Origin: Paenibacillus swuensis | Lineage (GTDB): Bacteria; Bacillota; Bacilli; Paenibacillales; DY6 | Length of the DNA stretch: 64,000 nt | Assembly (NCBI RefSeq): GCF_001644605.1 | Contig: NZ_CP011388.1 | Span: forward strand, 4,321,501 to 4,385,500 | Direction: 5' to 3' | Part shown: in pieces, positions 1 through 7,817 of the stretch | Position numbering within the stretch: the first letter of the stretch is position 1 | Layout: every line of letters starts with the position of its first letter | Notes under the pieces: generated by a model | Databases searched by the model: none | Told to the model about the DNA's origin: nothing | What the model saw: only the letters and a program-made list of their open reading frames with translations | Made by a program: the position numbers and the translations under genes

Positions 1-362
1 GCTCCCTCAGGAAGCTTACCGCCCGTCATTATCCTTGCAGCCTCGCCAGCCGCAAGGACTTTGCGAGGGTCATGACCGGCGGGGATGTGCTCGATGACTT
101 GTAACGCGATCGGGGAATGCGCGGAAGCTCCCGCGGCATCCTCATAACGAATGGCGAAGCCGTCCATCATCGAACGGTCGAAACGAGGCAATGCGCTTGG
201 CGCATATTCGGTCTTCGCAACGATCGACCCCCGTGCCATTTCGCGCTTTACAAGCTGTACCTCGGCACGTGACACTGCTTGCATGATGATCTGCTGCGCT
301 TCTTCCGCTGTCTTAGATTCCAATGTTGTATGGTTCATTAGTGATTGAATCGAAACAGACAT
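1..362 (-). CDS. moeA: Molybdopterin molybdotransferase MoeA, N-terminal part (cut by window start)
   Basis: The reading frame opens at ATG 360-362 after a strong RBS (AAGGGGGA) and runs off the left edge, so only about 120 residues are visible. The translation contains LPRFDRSMMDGFAIRYED followed by an AGHDP and an AARIMTGGKLPEG stretch, which are the hallmark MoeA N-terminal motifs (the family norm is S/R-xMDG[YF]A and RIMTGAxxPxG). MoeA inserts molybdate into adenylylated molybdopterin in the cytoplasm. It is the last visible gene of the nitrate assimilation operon on the minus strand, which fits because the reductase just upstream needs molybdenum cofactor. The 3' end is outside the window, so length and C-terminus cannot be judged. 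Confidence 0.92.
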   Translation of the reverse strand, partial: MSVSIQSLMNHTTLESKTAEEAQQIIMQAVSRAEVQLVKREMARGSIVAKTEYAPSALPRFDRSMMDGFAIRYEDAAGASAHSPIALQVIEHIPAGHDPRKVLAAGEAARIMTGGKLPEG

Positions 363-446
363 TTCTATTCCCCCTTGAAATGGACCGGCTTACCAGCGGT
401 ATGAACTCATCGCCAACGATATACATAATTTCTACGCATTCTGCGC

Positions 447-534
447 GATCTAGGATTTAGGCGATTTAGGCGACCTAAGTGATCTAGGTGATCTAGGTGA
501 TCTAGGCGGCCTAGACGACCTAAGTGATTTAGGC
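447..534. repeat. 9-bp tandem repeat array at the nasC-moeA junction
   Basis: Nine consecutive 9-bp units from 454 to 534 (two gatttaggc, gacctaagt, two gatctaggt, gatctaggc, ggcctagac, gacctaagt, gatttaggc), preceded by a partial unit (gatctag, 447-453). The units vary mainly by transitions. The array overlaps the nasC stop codon (529-531) and fills about half of the 166-bp gap to moeA. The rare tetramer CTAG recurs in most central units. A 9-bp period is a multiple of three, so copy-number changes would keep frame if the array expanded into nasC; the last nasC residues (ERVERVER) already look repetitive. Confidence 0.9.
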
Positions 535-2643
535 GTCCGAGCGCTCCACGCGTTCTACCCGTTCGATCCGAACCGCGCAAAGCTTGAACTCCGGCATCCG
601 GCTGGTCGGGTCCAGCGCATCATTCGTAATTTGGTTAATGGCGAGCTGATCTCCCCAGTGAAAAGGTACGAATACCGTTCGTCTTTGGATGCCCTCTGTG
701 ATTTTCACCGCAAATTCCAGCGAGCCTCGCCTTGAGGTGATCCGGATCTTATCCCCGAGCGTCAGTCCGATGCGCTGCGCCACGGCAGGATGAATCTCGG
801 CCACCGGCGCGGGGGCCTTCTTCACCAGCTCCGCTGTGCGGCGCGTCTGGACGCCGCTCAAGTAATGGTTCGCGAGCCTGCCCGTTGTCAGAATCAACGG
901 GTACTCGCTGTCGATCGGTTCCGCCGGACGCTTCGGCGTGATGCCATGCATCACGGCCCGTCCGTCCGCGTGCGCGAACCGATCCAGAAACAGCTGCGGC
1001 GTGCCCGCATGCTCGGGGGCGGGACAGGGCCAGAACACGCCCTGTTCCGCCTTCAGGCGGCCATAGCTCAGGCCGCTGTAATCGGCTTTGCCGCCCGCGG
1101 TGGCGCGGCACATTTCCTCGAAGACGGCCTCCGGGCCGTCATAGCGGAAATACCGGCCGCGGCCTAGCGCCTCGGACAAATCGCTGATTAAGCGATAGTC
1201 CTCGCGGCACTGCCACGGCGGCGCAAGCGCCTGGCCGCGGTGGAACACGCGGCCTTCGAGATTGGTCAGCGTGCCCTCCGCCTCGAGAAACGAGGTGCCG
1301 GGCAGCAGCCAATCCGCGTAGCGGGCGGTTTCCGTCTCGAACAAGTCGACAACGACGAGCAGTTCGAGACGCTCCAACGCGCGGCGCACGACCGCGTTGT
1401 TGGGGGAAGACACGAGCGGGTTCGAGCCCAGCACGATCATCGCCTTGATCTCGCCCTCCGCCGCCTTCACCAGCATCTCATAAGCCGATACGCCCTTGCC
1501 GGGCAGTTCGGCGGGATCGATGCCCCAGACGGCGGCAACATGCTCGCGGTCAGCCGGGTTCTCAATCAGCCGGTAGCCCGGCAATTGATCGGCTTTCTGC
1601 CCGTGCTCGCGCCCGCCTTGCCCGTTCGCCTGTCCCGTGACGGCGCCGTAACCGCAGCCCTTGCGACCGATCTTGCCGGTCAGCAGGGCCAGGTTAATGT
1701 AGTTCAACGTGTTCTCCACGCCGTTGACCTGCTGCTCCAGCCCGCGCGCCGTCAGCACGATCCCGGTGTCCGCTTTCGCGAAGCCCCGCGCGATTCCGCG
1801 CGTGACTTCCTCCAGCACCCCGGTCAACTCGCGCACCCGCGCGGGCGTGAATTCCTTCACGGCTTCGGCCACTTCGTTAAAGCCGTGCGTTCTTTCGTGA
1901 ACGAACGCCCCGTCATACAGCCGTTCATTCACGATTACGTGGAGCAGCCCGTTGACGAAGACGCTGTCGAAACCGGGCTGTAGCCCGACGTGTATATCCG
2001 CGGCTTTCGAGGTCATCGTCGTCCTCGGATCAATGGTGACGATGACGGCGCCCTTCTTCTTCGCTTCCATCAGATAAGGCATCATCGTCGGCTGGCACTC
2101 CGCAATGTTCGTGCCGGCAAGAATAATATATTTGGCATGGGGAATTTCGGATAAAGGCATGGTCATCCCCCGGTCAATGCCGAAAGCCTTATTGGAGGCC
2201 GCCGCAGCCGAGGACATGCAATAGCGGCCGTTATAGTCAATGTATTTGGTCCCGAGCGCTACCCGGGCGAATTTACCGAGCAAGTAGCACACTTCATTCG
2301 TAAGAGAGCCTCCGCCGTACACCGAGACGGCATCTTTCCCGTGTTCAGCCTGAATGCGGCGAATATCCCCCGCTATGCGCGATAGTGATTCCTCCCAGGA
2401 AGCCGGTTGCCATGCATCCGAACGGGCGCGTCTGCCCAAAGGCGTTTGGAGTCGATCCGGATGCACCACATGACCCAGTGAATATAATCCTTTCTGGCAT
2501 AATCGACCGGTTGCCACCGGAAAGGTCTTGCTCGGTTTAATCGTAATTCCTGCTTCGCTGTCATCCGGCACGACGTCCATTCCGCACTGCATACTGCAGA
2601 AGCAGCAGTGGGAGGTTCGGGTTTCCACCGCTGTTGTCATCAT
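529..2643 (-). CDS. nasC: Assimilatory nitrate reductase catalytic subunit NasC
   Basis: A 704-aa molybdopterin oxidoreductase, close to the about 710 aa of B. subtilis NasC. It reduces nitrate to nitrite in the cytoplasm using an N-terminal [4Fe-4S] cluster (C13-x2-C16-x3-C20 and C49 in LCQKG) and bis-MGD. Family landmarks include YIDYNGRYCMSSAAAA, ILAGTNIAECQPTMMPY, GQANGQGGREHGQKADQLPGY and the C-terminal molydopterin-dinucleotide binding domain (TTGRLANHYLSGVQTRR). The ATG directly abuts the nirD stop codon, indicating translational coupling. The 3' half is markedly GC-rich compared with the neighbouring nirB, and the stop codon lies inside a 9-bp tandem repeat. No separate NasB electron-transfer subunit is visible in the window. 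Confidence 0.96.
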   Translation of the reverse strand: MMTTAVETRTSHCCFCSMQCGMDVVPDDSEAGITIKPSKTFPVATGRLCQKGLYSLGHVVHPDRLQTPLGRRARSDAWQPASWEESLSRIAGDIRRIQAEHGKDAVSVYGGGSLTNEVCYLLGKFARVALGTKYIDYNGRYCMSSAAAASNKAFGIDRGMTMPLSEIPHAKYIILAGTNIAECQPTMMPYLMEAKKKGAVIVTIDPRTTMTSKAADIHVGLQPGFDSVFVNGLLHVIVNERLYDGAFVHERTHGFNEVAEAVKEFTPARVRELTGVLEEVTRGIARGFAKADTGIVLTARGLEQQVNGVENTLNYINLALLTGKIGRKGCGYGAVTGQANGQGGREHGQKADQLPGYRLIENPADREHVAAVWGIDPAELPGKGVSAYEMLVKAAEGEIKAMIVLGSNPLVSSPNNAVVRRALERLELLVVVDLFETETARYADWLLPGTSFLEAEGTLTNLEGRVFHRGQALAPPWQCREDYRLISDLSEALGRGRYFRYDGPEAVFEEMCRATAGGKADYSGLSYGRLKAEQGVFWPCPAPEHAGTPQLFLDRFAHADGRAVMHGITPKRPAEPIDSEYPLILTTGRLANHYLSGVQTRRTAELVKKAPAPVAEIHPAVAQRIGLTLGDKIRITSRRGSLEFAVKITEGIQRRTVFVPFHWGDQLAINQITNDALDPTSRMPEFKLCAVRIERVERVERSDA

Positions 2644-3021
2644 TTAAGACGCCATTTCTTTAGCTGCAGGAAGACCGATGTAAATCTGTCCATCTTCAAT
2701 ACGAACCGGGTATGTCGTCACACAGCCTGTATCCGGGGCCTGAACCAGCCCAGACATTAAATCGATTTTACGGTCATGCATCGGGCAAAATACGTGTTCC
2801 CCGGCAACGATCCCCTCGGCAAGCACGCCGTCTTTATGGGGGCAACGATTCTGAATCGCTCGGATCGTCCCACTGGAAAGTTTGAACAAAGCCACTTCTG
2901 TCGCATCGCATCGAATCGTCTTCCCCGTATTGAAAGCCAGGTCCTCATAAGCTACAGCCGCATACCATGCCAATTGCCCCTCTGTACCTGCCGAATGTAA
3001 AGTTGTGTTGTTCATGTTCAT
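2644..3021 (-). CDS. nirD: Nitrite reductase small subunit NirD (NasE), Rieske-type
   Basis: A 125-aa Rieske [2Fe-2S] protein. The cluster ligands are visible as C60-x-H62 (CPH) and C79-x2-H82 (CPMH). It is the small subunit of the NAD(P)H nitrite reductase that converts nitrite to ammonium in the cytoplasm. It sits between nirB (23-bp gap) and nasC (0-bp gap) on the same strand. The start at 3021 follows GGAGG with an 8-nt spacing; a second ATG two codons later is possible. It is a little longer than B. subtilis NasE, with about 15 additional N-terminal residues. Confidence 0.94.
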   Translation of the reverse strand: MNMNNTTLHSAGTEGQLAWYAAVAYEDLAFNTGKTIRCDATEVALFKLSSGTIRAIQNRCPHKDGVLAEGIVAGEHVFCPMHDRKIDLMSGLVQAPDTGCVTTYPVRIEDGQIYIGLPAAKEMAS

Positions 3022-3043
3022 TCCCCTCTCCTCCCGAATCTCT

Positions 3044-5473
3044 TTATGATTTAATCTCTACGACTTCATACAAATCTTTACGAATGGTTGCGTTGTTGAC
3101 CGCTTCTTTCCATGGATCTTTAGTAACGGAAAGGGTCTCATTCATCCGTGCGCACAATCCGGCCCGTTGTTCCGGATCGCTGATTACTTCTTTAATAGTA
3201 TCTATGCCTAAACGTTTCACCCATTCGGATGTACGCTCTCCATATATGCCCGTTTCACGGTAATACTGCAAGTAAGCTTCTGTGTATTCGATAACCTCCG
3301 ATTCGGTCTTCACCACCATCATCAAGTCGCCGGCACGTACTTTGACCCCGCCGTTTCCTCCCGCATAGAGCTCCCAACCGCCGTCGATCGCCACAACGCC
3401 CAGATCCTTAATGCCGGACTCCGCGCAGTTCCGCGGACAGCCGGATACAGCCATTTTCACTTTGGCCGGCGTGTTCAACCGCTCGAATCGTTTCTCCAAC
3501 TGGATTCCCATGCCCATGGCATCCGCAGTTCCGAACCGGCAGTAGGTATCACCCACGCAAGTTTTCACTGTCCGCAAGGCCTTCCCATAAGCATAACCGG
3601 ATGGCATATCCAGGTCTTCCCACATCTGGGTCAGATGTTCTTTCTTCACACCCAGTAAGTCGATCCGTTGTCCTCCGGTAAATTTCACGGTAGGCACTTC
3701 AAACTTCTCAGCGACTTCGGCGATTCGTTTAAGCTCCGCAGGAGAAGTTACACCGCCGTAAATGCGGGGAATAACGGAATAGGTGCCGTCCTTCTGGATA
3801 TTCGCATGCATTCTCTCATTTACAAACCGGGATGTCGGATCATCCGCATACGTAGTAGGGTTTAGCATGGCCAAATAATAATTAAGGGCAGGTCTGCACT
3901 TGGAACATCCGCCTTCGTTCTTCCAGGCCAGCACACTCATGACTTCCTTGACGTGGCTGAGACCTTTCTCTTTCATGGCCGCCAAAATTTCTTCGCGGGA
4001 ATGGTCCGTACAACCGCAAATCGTCTCTTTGCCTGACGTTTTCTCATAAGCATCGCCCAACGTATAACTTAACAGCTCGCTGACCAGAGGCTTACAACCT
4101 CCGCAAGAGCGGGAAGCCGTGGTGCAGTTCTTCACTTCTTCCACCGATGTGAGCCCTTGATCCTTAATCGCTGAACAGATCGTCCCTTTGCTGACGCCGT
4201 TACAACCGCAGATGATCGCGTCATCGGCCATCTCGGCTACTCCGGAACCCCCTCCGTTGCCTGAGCCGCTGTTATCTCTCAGAATCGCTGTTTTTTCTAA
4301 GCCGGAGATGTCATCACCGTTGCGAATCATCTGCATCAATCGGGTGCCGTCGGCTGTATCCCCGAACAATACCGCGCCTACAATTTTGTTGTCCTTGACC
4401 ACTACCTTCTTGTATATACCGGAGAACTCATCGTGCACACGGATCGCCTTCGTATCTTCAGCGTCCATGAATTGTCCGCCGGAGAATACGTCTACGCCGG
4501 AAACTTTCAACTTCGTGTACACGACTGAGCCTTCATAAGGTACGGTTTCCGCACCGGCCAACCGTTTGGCTAACACAGCCCCTTGCTCATACAGCGGAGC
4601 CACGAGTCCGTATACCGCGCCGCGATGCTGCGCGCATTCCCCGACCGCATAAACGTTGGGCACGCTTGTTTGCAAGTAGTCGTCAACCACGATCCCGTTA
4701 GCCACCTCAAGCCCTGATTCTCGGGCTAAAGCTACATTCGGCCGAATGCCGACCGCCATGACGATTAAATCCGCTTCCGCAACCGTTCCGTCTTTAAATT
4801 TAAGGCCTTGGACACGCTCATCGCCGATAATCGATTCCGTTTGTTTTTCCAGCAGGAAGTTCATTCCCTGTGCTTCAAGAGCTTCTTGAAGCATCTTGGA
4901 GGCAGTCCGGTCCAGCTGCCGCTCCATAATCGTATCCACGATATGCACAACATCCACCTGCATGCCGAGATTCAGGAAGCCACGGGCCGCCTCCAGCCCC
5001 AGCAGACCGCCGCCGATCACGACGGCTTTCTTGTACTGCTGGGAAGCTTCAATCATAATCTCGCAATCCCGAATCGTTCTGTAAGCCATGACTCCTTCTT
5101 TATCGGCGCCCGGTAAAGGTAACATGAACGGATTTGAGCCCGTGGCAACAATCAGCTTATCGTACGCGACCGTAAGACCGCTGTCTGTAGTGACGTTTTG
5201 ACCTGCAGTGTCTACGGATGTTACCGTTTCGTTACTATATAAATGAATACCGTTTGCTTCATACCACTCCATCGGATGAATCACGATATCCTCTACCTTC
5301 GAGTCCCCAGCCAATACATAGGAAAGTAAAATCCGATTGTAGTTTGGATGAGGCTCACTGCCAAATACCGTGATATCGTACTTATGCGGAGCCAACTTAA
5401 TAATATGTTCAATCGTATTCATGCCCGCCATTCCGTTACCGATTAACACTAACTTTTCTCTGGATTCACCCAT
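3044..5473 (-). CDS. nirB: NAD(P)H nitrite reductase large subunit NirB (NasD)
   Basis: An 809-aa protein with full-length NirB architecture. It has an N-terminal FAD/NAD(P) pyridine nucleotide-disulfide oxidoreductase module ([17 protein letters not shown] at the start, [14 protein letters not shown] near residue 150). Two BFD-like [2Fe-2S] regions follow ([11 protein letters not shown] with CGGCKP, then [11 protein letters not shown] with CSKCRP, about 420-535), then the siroheme/[4Fe-4S] sulfite-reductase-like domain with C-x5-C (CVGDTYC) and C-x3-C (CPRNC). It reduces nitrite to ammonium in the cytoplasm with NirD. The start is preceded by GAGGAGG at an 8-nt spacing. It lies 45 bp downstream of the nitrate transporter gene in the same operon. 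Confidence 0.97.
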   Translation of the reverse strand: MGESREKLVLIGNGMAGMNTIEHIIKLAPHKYDITVFGSEPHPNYNRILLSYVLAGDSKVEDIVIHPMEWYEANGIHLYSNETVTSVDTAGQNVTTDSGLTVAYDKLIVATGSNPFMLPLPGADKEGVMAYRTIRDCEIMIEASQQYKKAVVIGGGLLGLEAARGFLNLGMQVDVVHIVDTIMERQLDRTASKMLQEALEAQGMNFLLEKQTESIIGDERVQGLKFKDGTVAEADLIVMAVGIRPNVALARESGLEVANGIVVDDYLQTSVPNVYAVGECAQHRGAVYGLVAPLYEQGAVLAKRLAGAETVPYEGSVVYTKLKVSGVDVFSGGQFMDAEDTKAIRVHDEFSGIYKKVVVKDNKIVGAVLFGDTADGTRLMQMIRNGDDISGLEKTAILRDNSGSGNGGGSGVAEMADDAIICGCNGVSKGTICSAIKDQGLTSVEEVKNCTTASRSCGGCKPLVSELLSYTLGDAYEKTSGKETICGCTDHSREEILAAMKEKGLSHVKEVMSVLAWKNEGGCSKCRPALNYYLAMLNPTTYADDPTSRFVNERMHANIQKDGTYSVIPRIYGGVTSPAELKRIAEVAEKFEVPTVKFTGGQRIDLLGVKKEHLTQMWEDLDMPSGYAYGKALRTVKTCVGDTYCRFGTADAMGMGIQLEKRFERLNTPAKVKMAVSGCPRNCAESGIKDLGVVAIDGGWELYAGGNGGVKVRAGDLMMVVKTESEVIEYTEAYLQYYRETGIYGERTSEWVKRLGIDTIKEVISDPEQRAGLCARMNETLSVTKDPWKEAVNNATIRKDLYEVVEIKS

Positions 5474-5518
5474 GTGTTATTCCTCCTCAGGTTAATTAAC
5501 TAAGCATGATTATTGAAG

Positions 5519-6763
5519 CTAAGCTTGGATTTGCGGCTCTTCCACCCGAAGCGCAGATACTTTACCGCCTTCGCCGATCCAAGTGCGTTTCCATTCCTTT
5601 TGCACAATCAAAATGACGAAGATACACAACAACGCAATCCCGCTCAATATGAGAAAGCCCGGCGTGAACGATCCTGTGGAAAGCTTCAGATTACCGAGAA
5701 TTTTCGGAAGGAAAAACCCGCCTAGTCCCCCTGCCGCTCCCACAATACCTGTTACAATGCCGATTTCTTGTTGGAATCGTTGAGGAACAAGCTGGAATAC
5801 CGATCCGTTCCCCATTCCGAGACCCATCATACCGATGAACAACAAGGTCGTTGTAATCCCTATGCTTGGCAATGTGGAGACACCCAGTAACATGAGCGAG
5901 ATTACACCGTACAGCACCATCAGCATCCGAATGCCTCCGAGACGATCTGCCAGATACCCGCCTACCGGACGGAAGAAGGAACCCGCCAACACACATAATG
6001 TTGTAAAGTCGGCAGCTCTGATCGGATCCAGATTGTATTGCGTGTTAAAGAATATGGTTAGGTAATTGGACATGCCCACAAATCCCCCGAAGGTGACGGC
6101 ATACAGCAGGCAGAACAACCACGAATCTTTTTGTTTCAAAACGTTGCCGTAATCCCTTAATTTCTTCGGAGCCGGCTGATTCGGACTGTCTTTAGCCAAC
6201 AGGGAGAACACAATGAATGTAATAACAATCGGTATCAGCGCAATGCCGAATACAATGTGCCAATCCCCGTAGTGCTGTGCAATCCGATTAGCGAACAAGG
6301 TCGTGATAATCGTTCCGCTGTTCCCTGCCCCGGCAATTCCCATCGCTAAACCTTGATGTTCCGGCGGATACCAGCGACTTGCTAACGGCAAGGCGGCCGC
6401 AAAGCTTGCTCCGGCAACACCTAACATTAAAGCCACCATGTATACATTCGATAAACTGTCCGCGAATTGCCATCCGATGACCAGCGGGATTACGGTAAGC
6501 CCCAATCCTAACTGTCCTGTCCGCTTAGGCCCGATATAATCCGTTAAATATCCCAAAACCAGCCTTAAGATAGATCCCCCCAAGATCGGCAGGGCAACCA
6601 AATTTGCTTTCTGGGCGGCGTCCAAGCCGTATTCTTGCGCAATAATGACAGCCAGCGGTCCAAGTAATACCCATACCATGAAACTAATGTCAAAATACAG
6701 AAATGCACTGAATAAAGACCCCTTATGCCCGCTTTGCAAAAAGCTTTTCTTCTCCATCCCCAT
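5519..6763 (-). CDS. nasA: Nitrate/nitrite MFS transporter (NarK/NasA family)
   Basis: A 414-aa integral membrane protein of the nitrate/nitrite porter family, with about 12 hydrophobic segments. Nitrate-signature-like glycine-rich stretches are visible (GVAGASFAAALPLASRWYP, GIAGAGNSGTIIT). It is the first gene of the operon and imports nitrate across the cytoplasmic membrane for NasC and NirBD. An in-frame extension reaches 6808, but the start chosen is ATG 6761-6763 (MGMEKKS) because AAAAGGAG lies 5 nt upstream; ATG 6755-6757 is an alternative. Expression is probably controlled by the leader terminator and hairpins between the promoter and this start. Confidence 0.93.
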   Translation of the reverse strand: MGMEKKSFLQSGHKGSLFSAFLYFDISFMVWVLLGPLAVIIAQEYGLDAAQKANLVALPILGGSILRLVLGYLTDYIGPKRTGQLGLGLTVIPLVIGWQFADSLSNVYMVALMLGVAGASFAAALPLASRWYPPEHQGLAMGIAGAGNSGTIITTLFANRIAQHYGDWHIVFGIALIPIVITFIVFSLLAKDSPNQPAPKKLRDYGNVLKQKDSWLFCLLYAVTFGGFVGMSNYLTIFFNTQYNLDPIRAADFTTLCVLAGSFFRPVGGYLADRLGGIRMLMVLYGVISLMLLGVSTLPSIGITTTLLFIGMMGLGMGNGSVFQLVPQRFQQEIGIVTGIVGAAGGLGGFFLPKILGNLKLSTGSFTPGFLILSGIALLCIFVILIVQKEWKRTWIGEGGKVSALRVEEPQIQA

Positions 6764-6790
6764 CGCGCTCCTTTTCATATCTCTCTGATT

Positions 6791-6848
6791 AATAACAAAA
6801 GCCGCCAAACCGAAGAGGAGATGTGGCTCCCACTTGCGGTTAGCGGCT
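6791..6848 (-). terminator. Intrinsic terminator (attenuator) in the nas operon leader
   Basis: On the minus strand AGCCGC/GCGGCT and AACCG/CGGTT arms (6800-6812 with 6837-6848) form a long stem with a small bulge. The loop holds an inner GTGG/CCAC hairpin, and a U-rich run (TTTTGTTATT) follows. It stands about 28 nt before the nasA start and would stop transcription unless the upstream structure prevents it. Its 5' arm overlaps the fourth hexaloop hairpin (6844-6857), so the two folds exclude each other, as expected for antitermination. Confidence 0.82.
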
Positions 6849-6977
6849 TCATTGCCGTTCTTCTGCGATTACTTCATTGTGACCGCAGAAGGATATGAAT
6901 ACAGAAATAGCCTATCCTCGTCATTAAGGATAGGCGCCGTTGCCTAAAAAATGTAATCCGTGGCACTTCGCTGTGCC
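6844..6977 (-). promoter_or_regulatory. Four-hairpin ANTAR-type antitermination leader of the nas operon
   Basis: In the minus-strand leader RNA four stem-loops each end in a six-base loop with A at position 1 and G at position 4. They are: 6962-6977, 5-bp GGCAC/GTGCC stem, loop AGCGAA; 6910-6935, 10-bp stem including one G-U, loop AATGAC; 6860-6891, 8-bp outer stem with an imperfect inner part, loop AATGAA; 6844-6857, 4-bp CGGC/GCCG stem, loop AATGAA. Known ANTAR target RNAs are pairs of such hexaloop hairpins, the second overlapping a terminator. Here two pairs seem to be stacked before one terminator. The divergent ANTAR gene at 7164 is the obvious candidate binder. Confidence 0.75.
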
Positions 6978-7000
6978 GTTCACGTCAGTGTGATAAGGTA

Positions 7001-7029
7001 ATTATATGTCGATGCATTTCAGATGTCAA
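7001..7029 (-). promoter_or_regulatory. Sigma-A promoter of the nas operon
   Basis: The minus strand reads TTGACA (7024-7029), a 17-bp spacer and TATAAT (7001-7006), a consensus sigma-A promoter. Transcription would start near 6994, giving a leader of about 230 nt before nasA. Confidence 0.88.
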
Positions 7030-7040
7030 CAAACTTAACG
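7024..7040 (-). promoter_or_regulatory. Possible GlnR/TnrA nitrogen-control site overlapping the nas -35
   Basis: The minus strand reads CGTTA-N7-TGACA, one mismatch from the Bacillales TnrA/GlnR consensus TGTNA-N7-TNACA. It overlaps the -35 hexamer of the nas promoter, a position more typical of repression. The match is short and could be chance; the nitrogen-assimilation context raises its likelihood. Confidence 0.45.
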
Positions 7041-7103
7041 TGAAAAATTCAAATAATTTATTTAATGGAAATTGTCGACAAAGAAATGGCCATATGCTAT
7101 ATT

Positions 7104-7131
7104 TTGTGATATCAAACCTGACATGTATAAT
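7104..7131 (+). promoter_or_regulatory. Promoter of the ANTAR regulator gene
   Basis: TTGTGA (7104-7109), a 16-bp spacer and TATAAT (7126-7131), 33 bp before the start codon at 7164. The -10 is perfect and the -35 matches 4 of 6 positions. It is divergent from the nas promoter. Confidence 0.65.
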
Positions 7132-7163
7132 TTTCTCGCAATAAAGTTTATGGGGGTATGAAG

Positions 7164-7817
7164 ATGCTGCAAACGTTTATCCTCATTGATGATTTCTCAG
7201 CAGAACGTAAGAAAGCCGTAACCAATACCCAGACGGTCCCTCCAACTTCCGCCGACGTTTCAGGAAGGCATATGCTTCCCGAACCGAAGTTAAAGCATCT
7301 TGGATTTCGATTGCATCCGCATAAACACGATTCCCCCGCTGAAGGGAATGTGCATCTGGCAGATGCGGTAATCTTGGCCGTGCTTCCCGAAGAGATCGCT
7401 TCTTGGCGCAGCCGTTTGACCGCAATCAAGCCGCTCCCGCTCATATGGTGGTGTGATGAATTTACCTTTCCAGGCAGTAACTGTACGTTAGATATGGAGA
7501 TTGACGGAATGCTCAGTCCGGGCATGAACGCATCCGAAATTCATTGCACCATGCTTCTTTCCTTTAATAGGCATATTCAACGAAGAGACTGGCACATGGA
7601 GCGCGAGCAGCTGCTCTCCCGGCTGGAAGAGCGCAAATGGGTGGAGCAAGCCAAACGGATCTTATGCGAGATCAAGGGAATTACCGAGGCTGACGCTTAT
7701 GACTTTTTACGTAAACAGGCCATGAATGAACGGAAGAGGATTGTTGACGTATCCACCTCCATTGTTAAAGTTTATCAATTACTTCAGGATCAGAACAAAG
7801 GAGGACGAACACGATGA
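7164..7817 (+). CDS. ANTAR-domain antiterminator with degenerate receiver domain (NasT-like)
   Basis: A 217-aa protein. Residues about 150-212 match an ANTAR RNA-binding domain (LSRLEERKWVEQAKRILCE, then EADAYDFLRKQAMNERKRIVDV). The N-terminal part has the layout of a receiver domain (FILIDD at the start, ADAVILAVLP as strand 3) but carries alanine where the phosphoacceptor Asp is expected, and the usual K-P near the end reads S-P (GMLSPG). It is therefore probably not a phosphorylated response regulator. ANTAR proteins bind tandem hexaloop hairpins and prevent termination; the nas leader next door carries such hairpins. The start at 7164 has GGGGG 7 nt upstream; ATG 7158 is too close to it. 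The stop overlaps the next gene by 4 bp. Confidence 0.85.
   Translation: MLQTFILIDDFSAERKKAVTNTQTVPPTSADVSGRHMLPEPKLKHLGFRLHPHKHDSPAEGNVHLADAVILAVLPEEIASWRSRLTAIKPLPLIWWCDEFTFPGSNCTLDMEIDGMLSPGMNASEIHCTMLLSFNRHIQRRDWHMEREQLLSRLEERKWVEQAKRILCEIKGITEADAYDFLRKQAMNERKRIVDVSTSIVKVYQLLQDQNKGGRTR

Noticed and set aside
1240-1983. Long plus-strand open frame opposite nasC
   Set aside because: It is an antisense shadow of the GC-rich nasC gene, with no RBS and Arg/Gln-rich nonsense composition.
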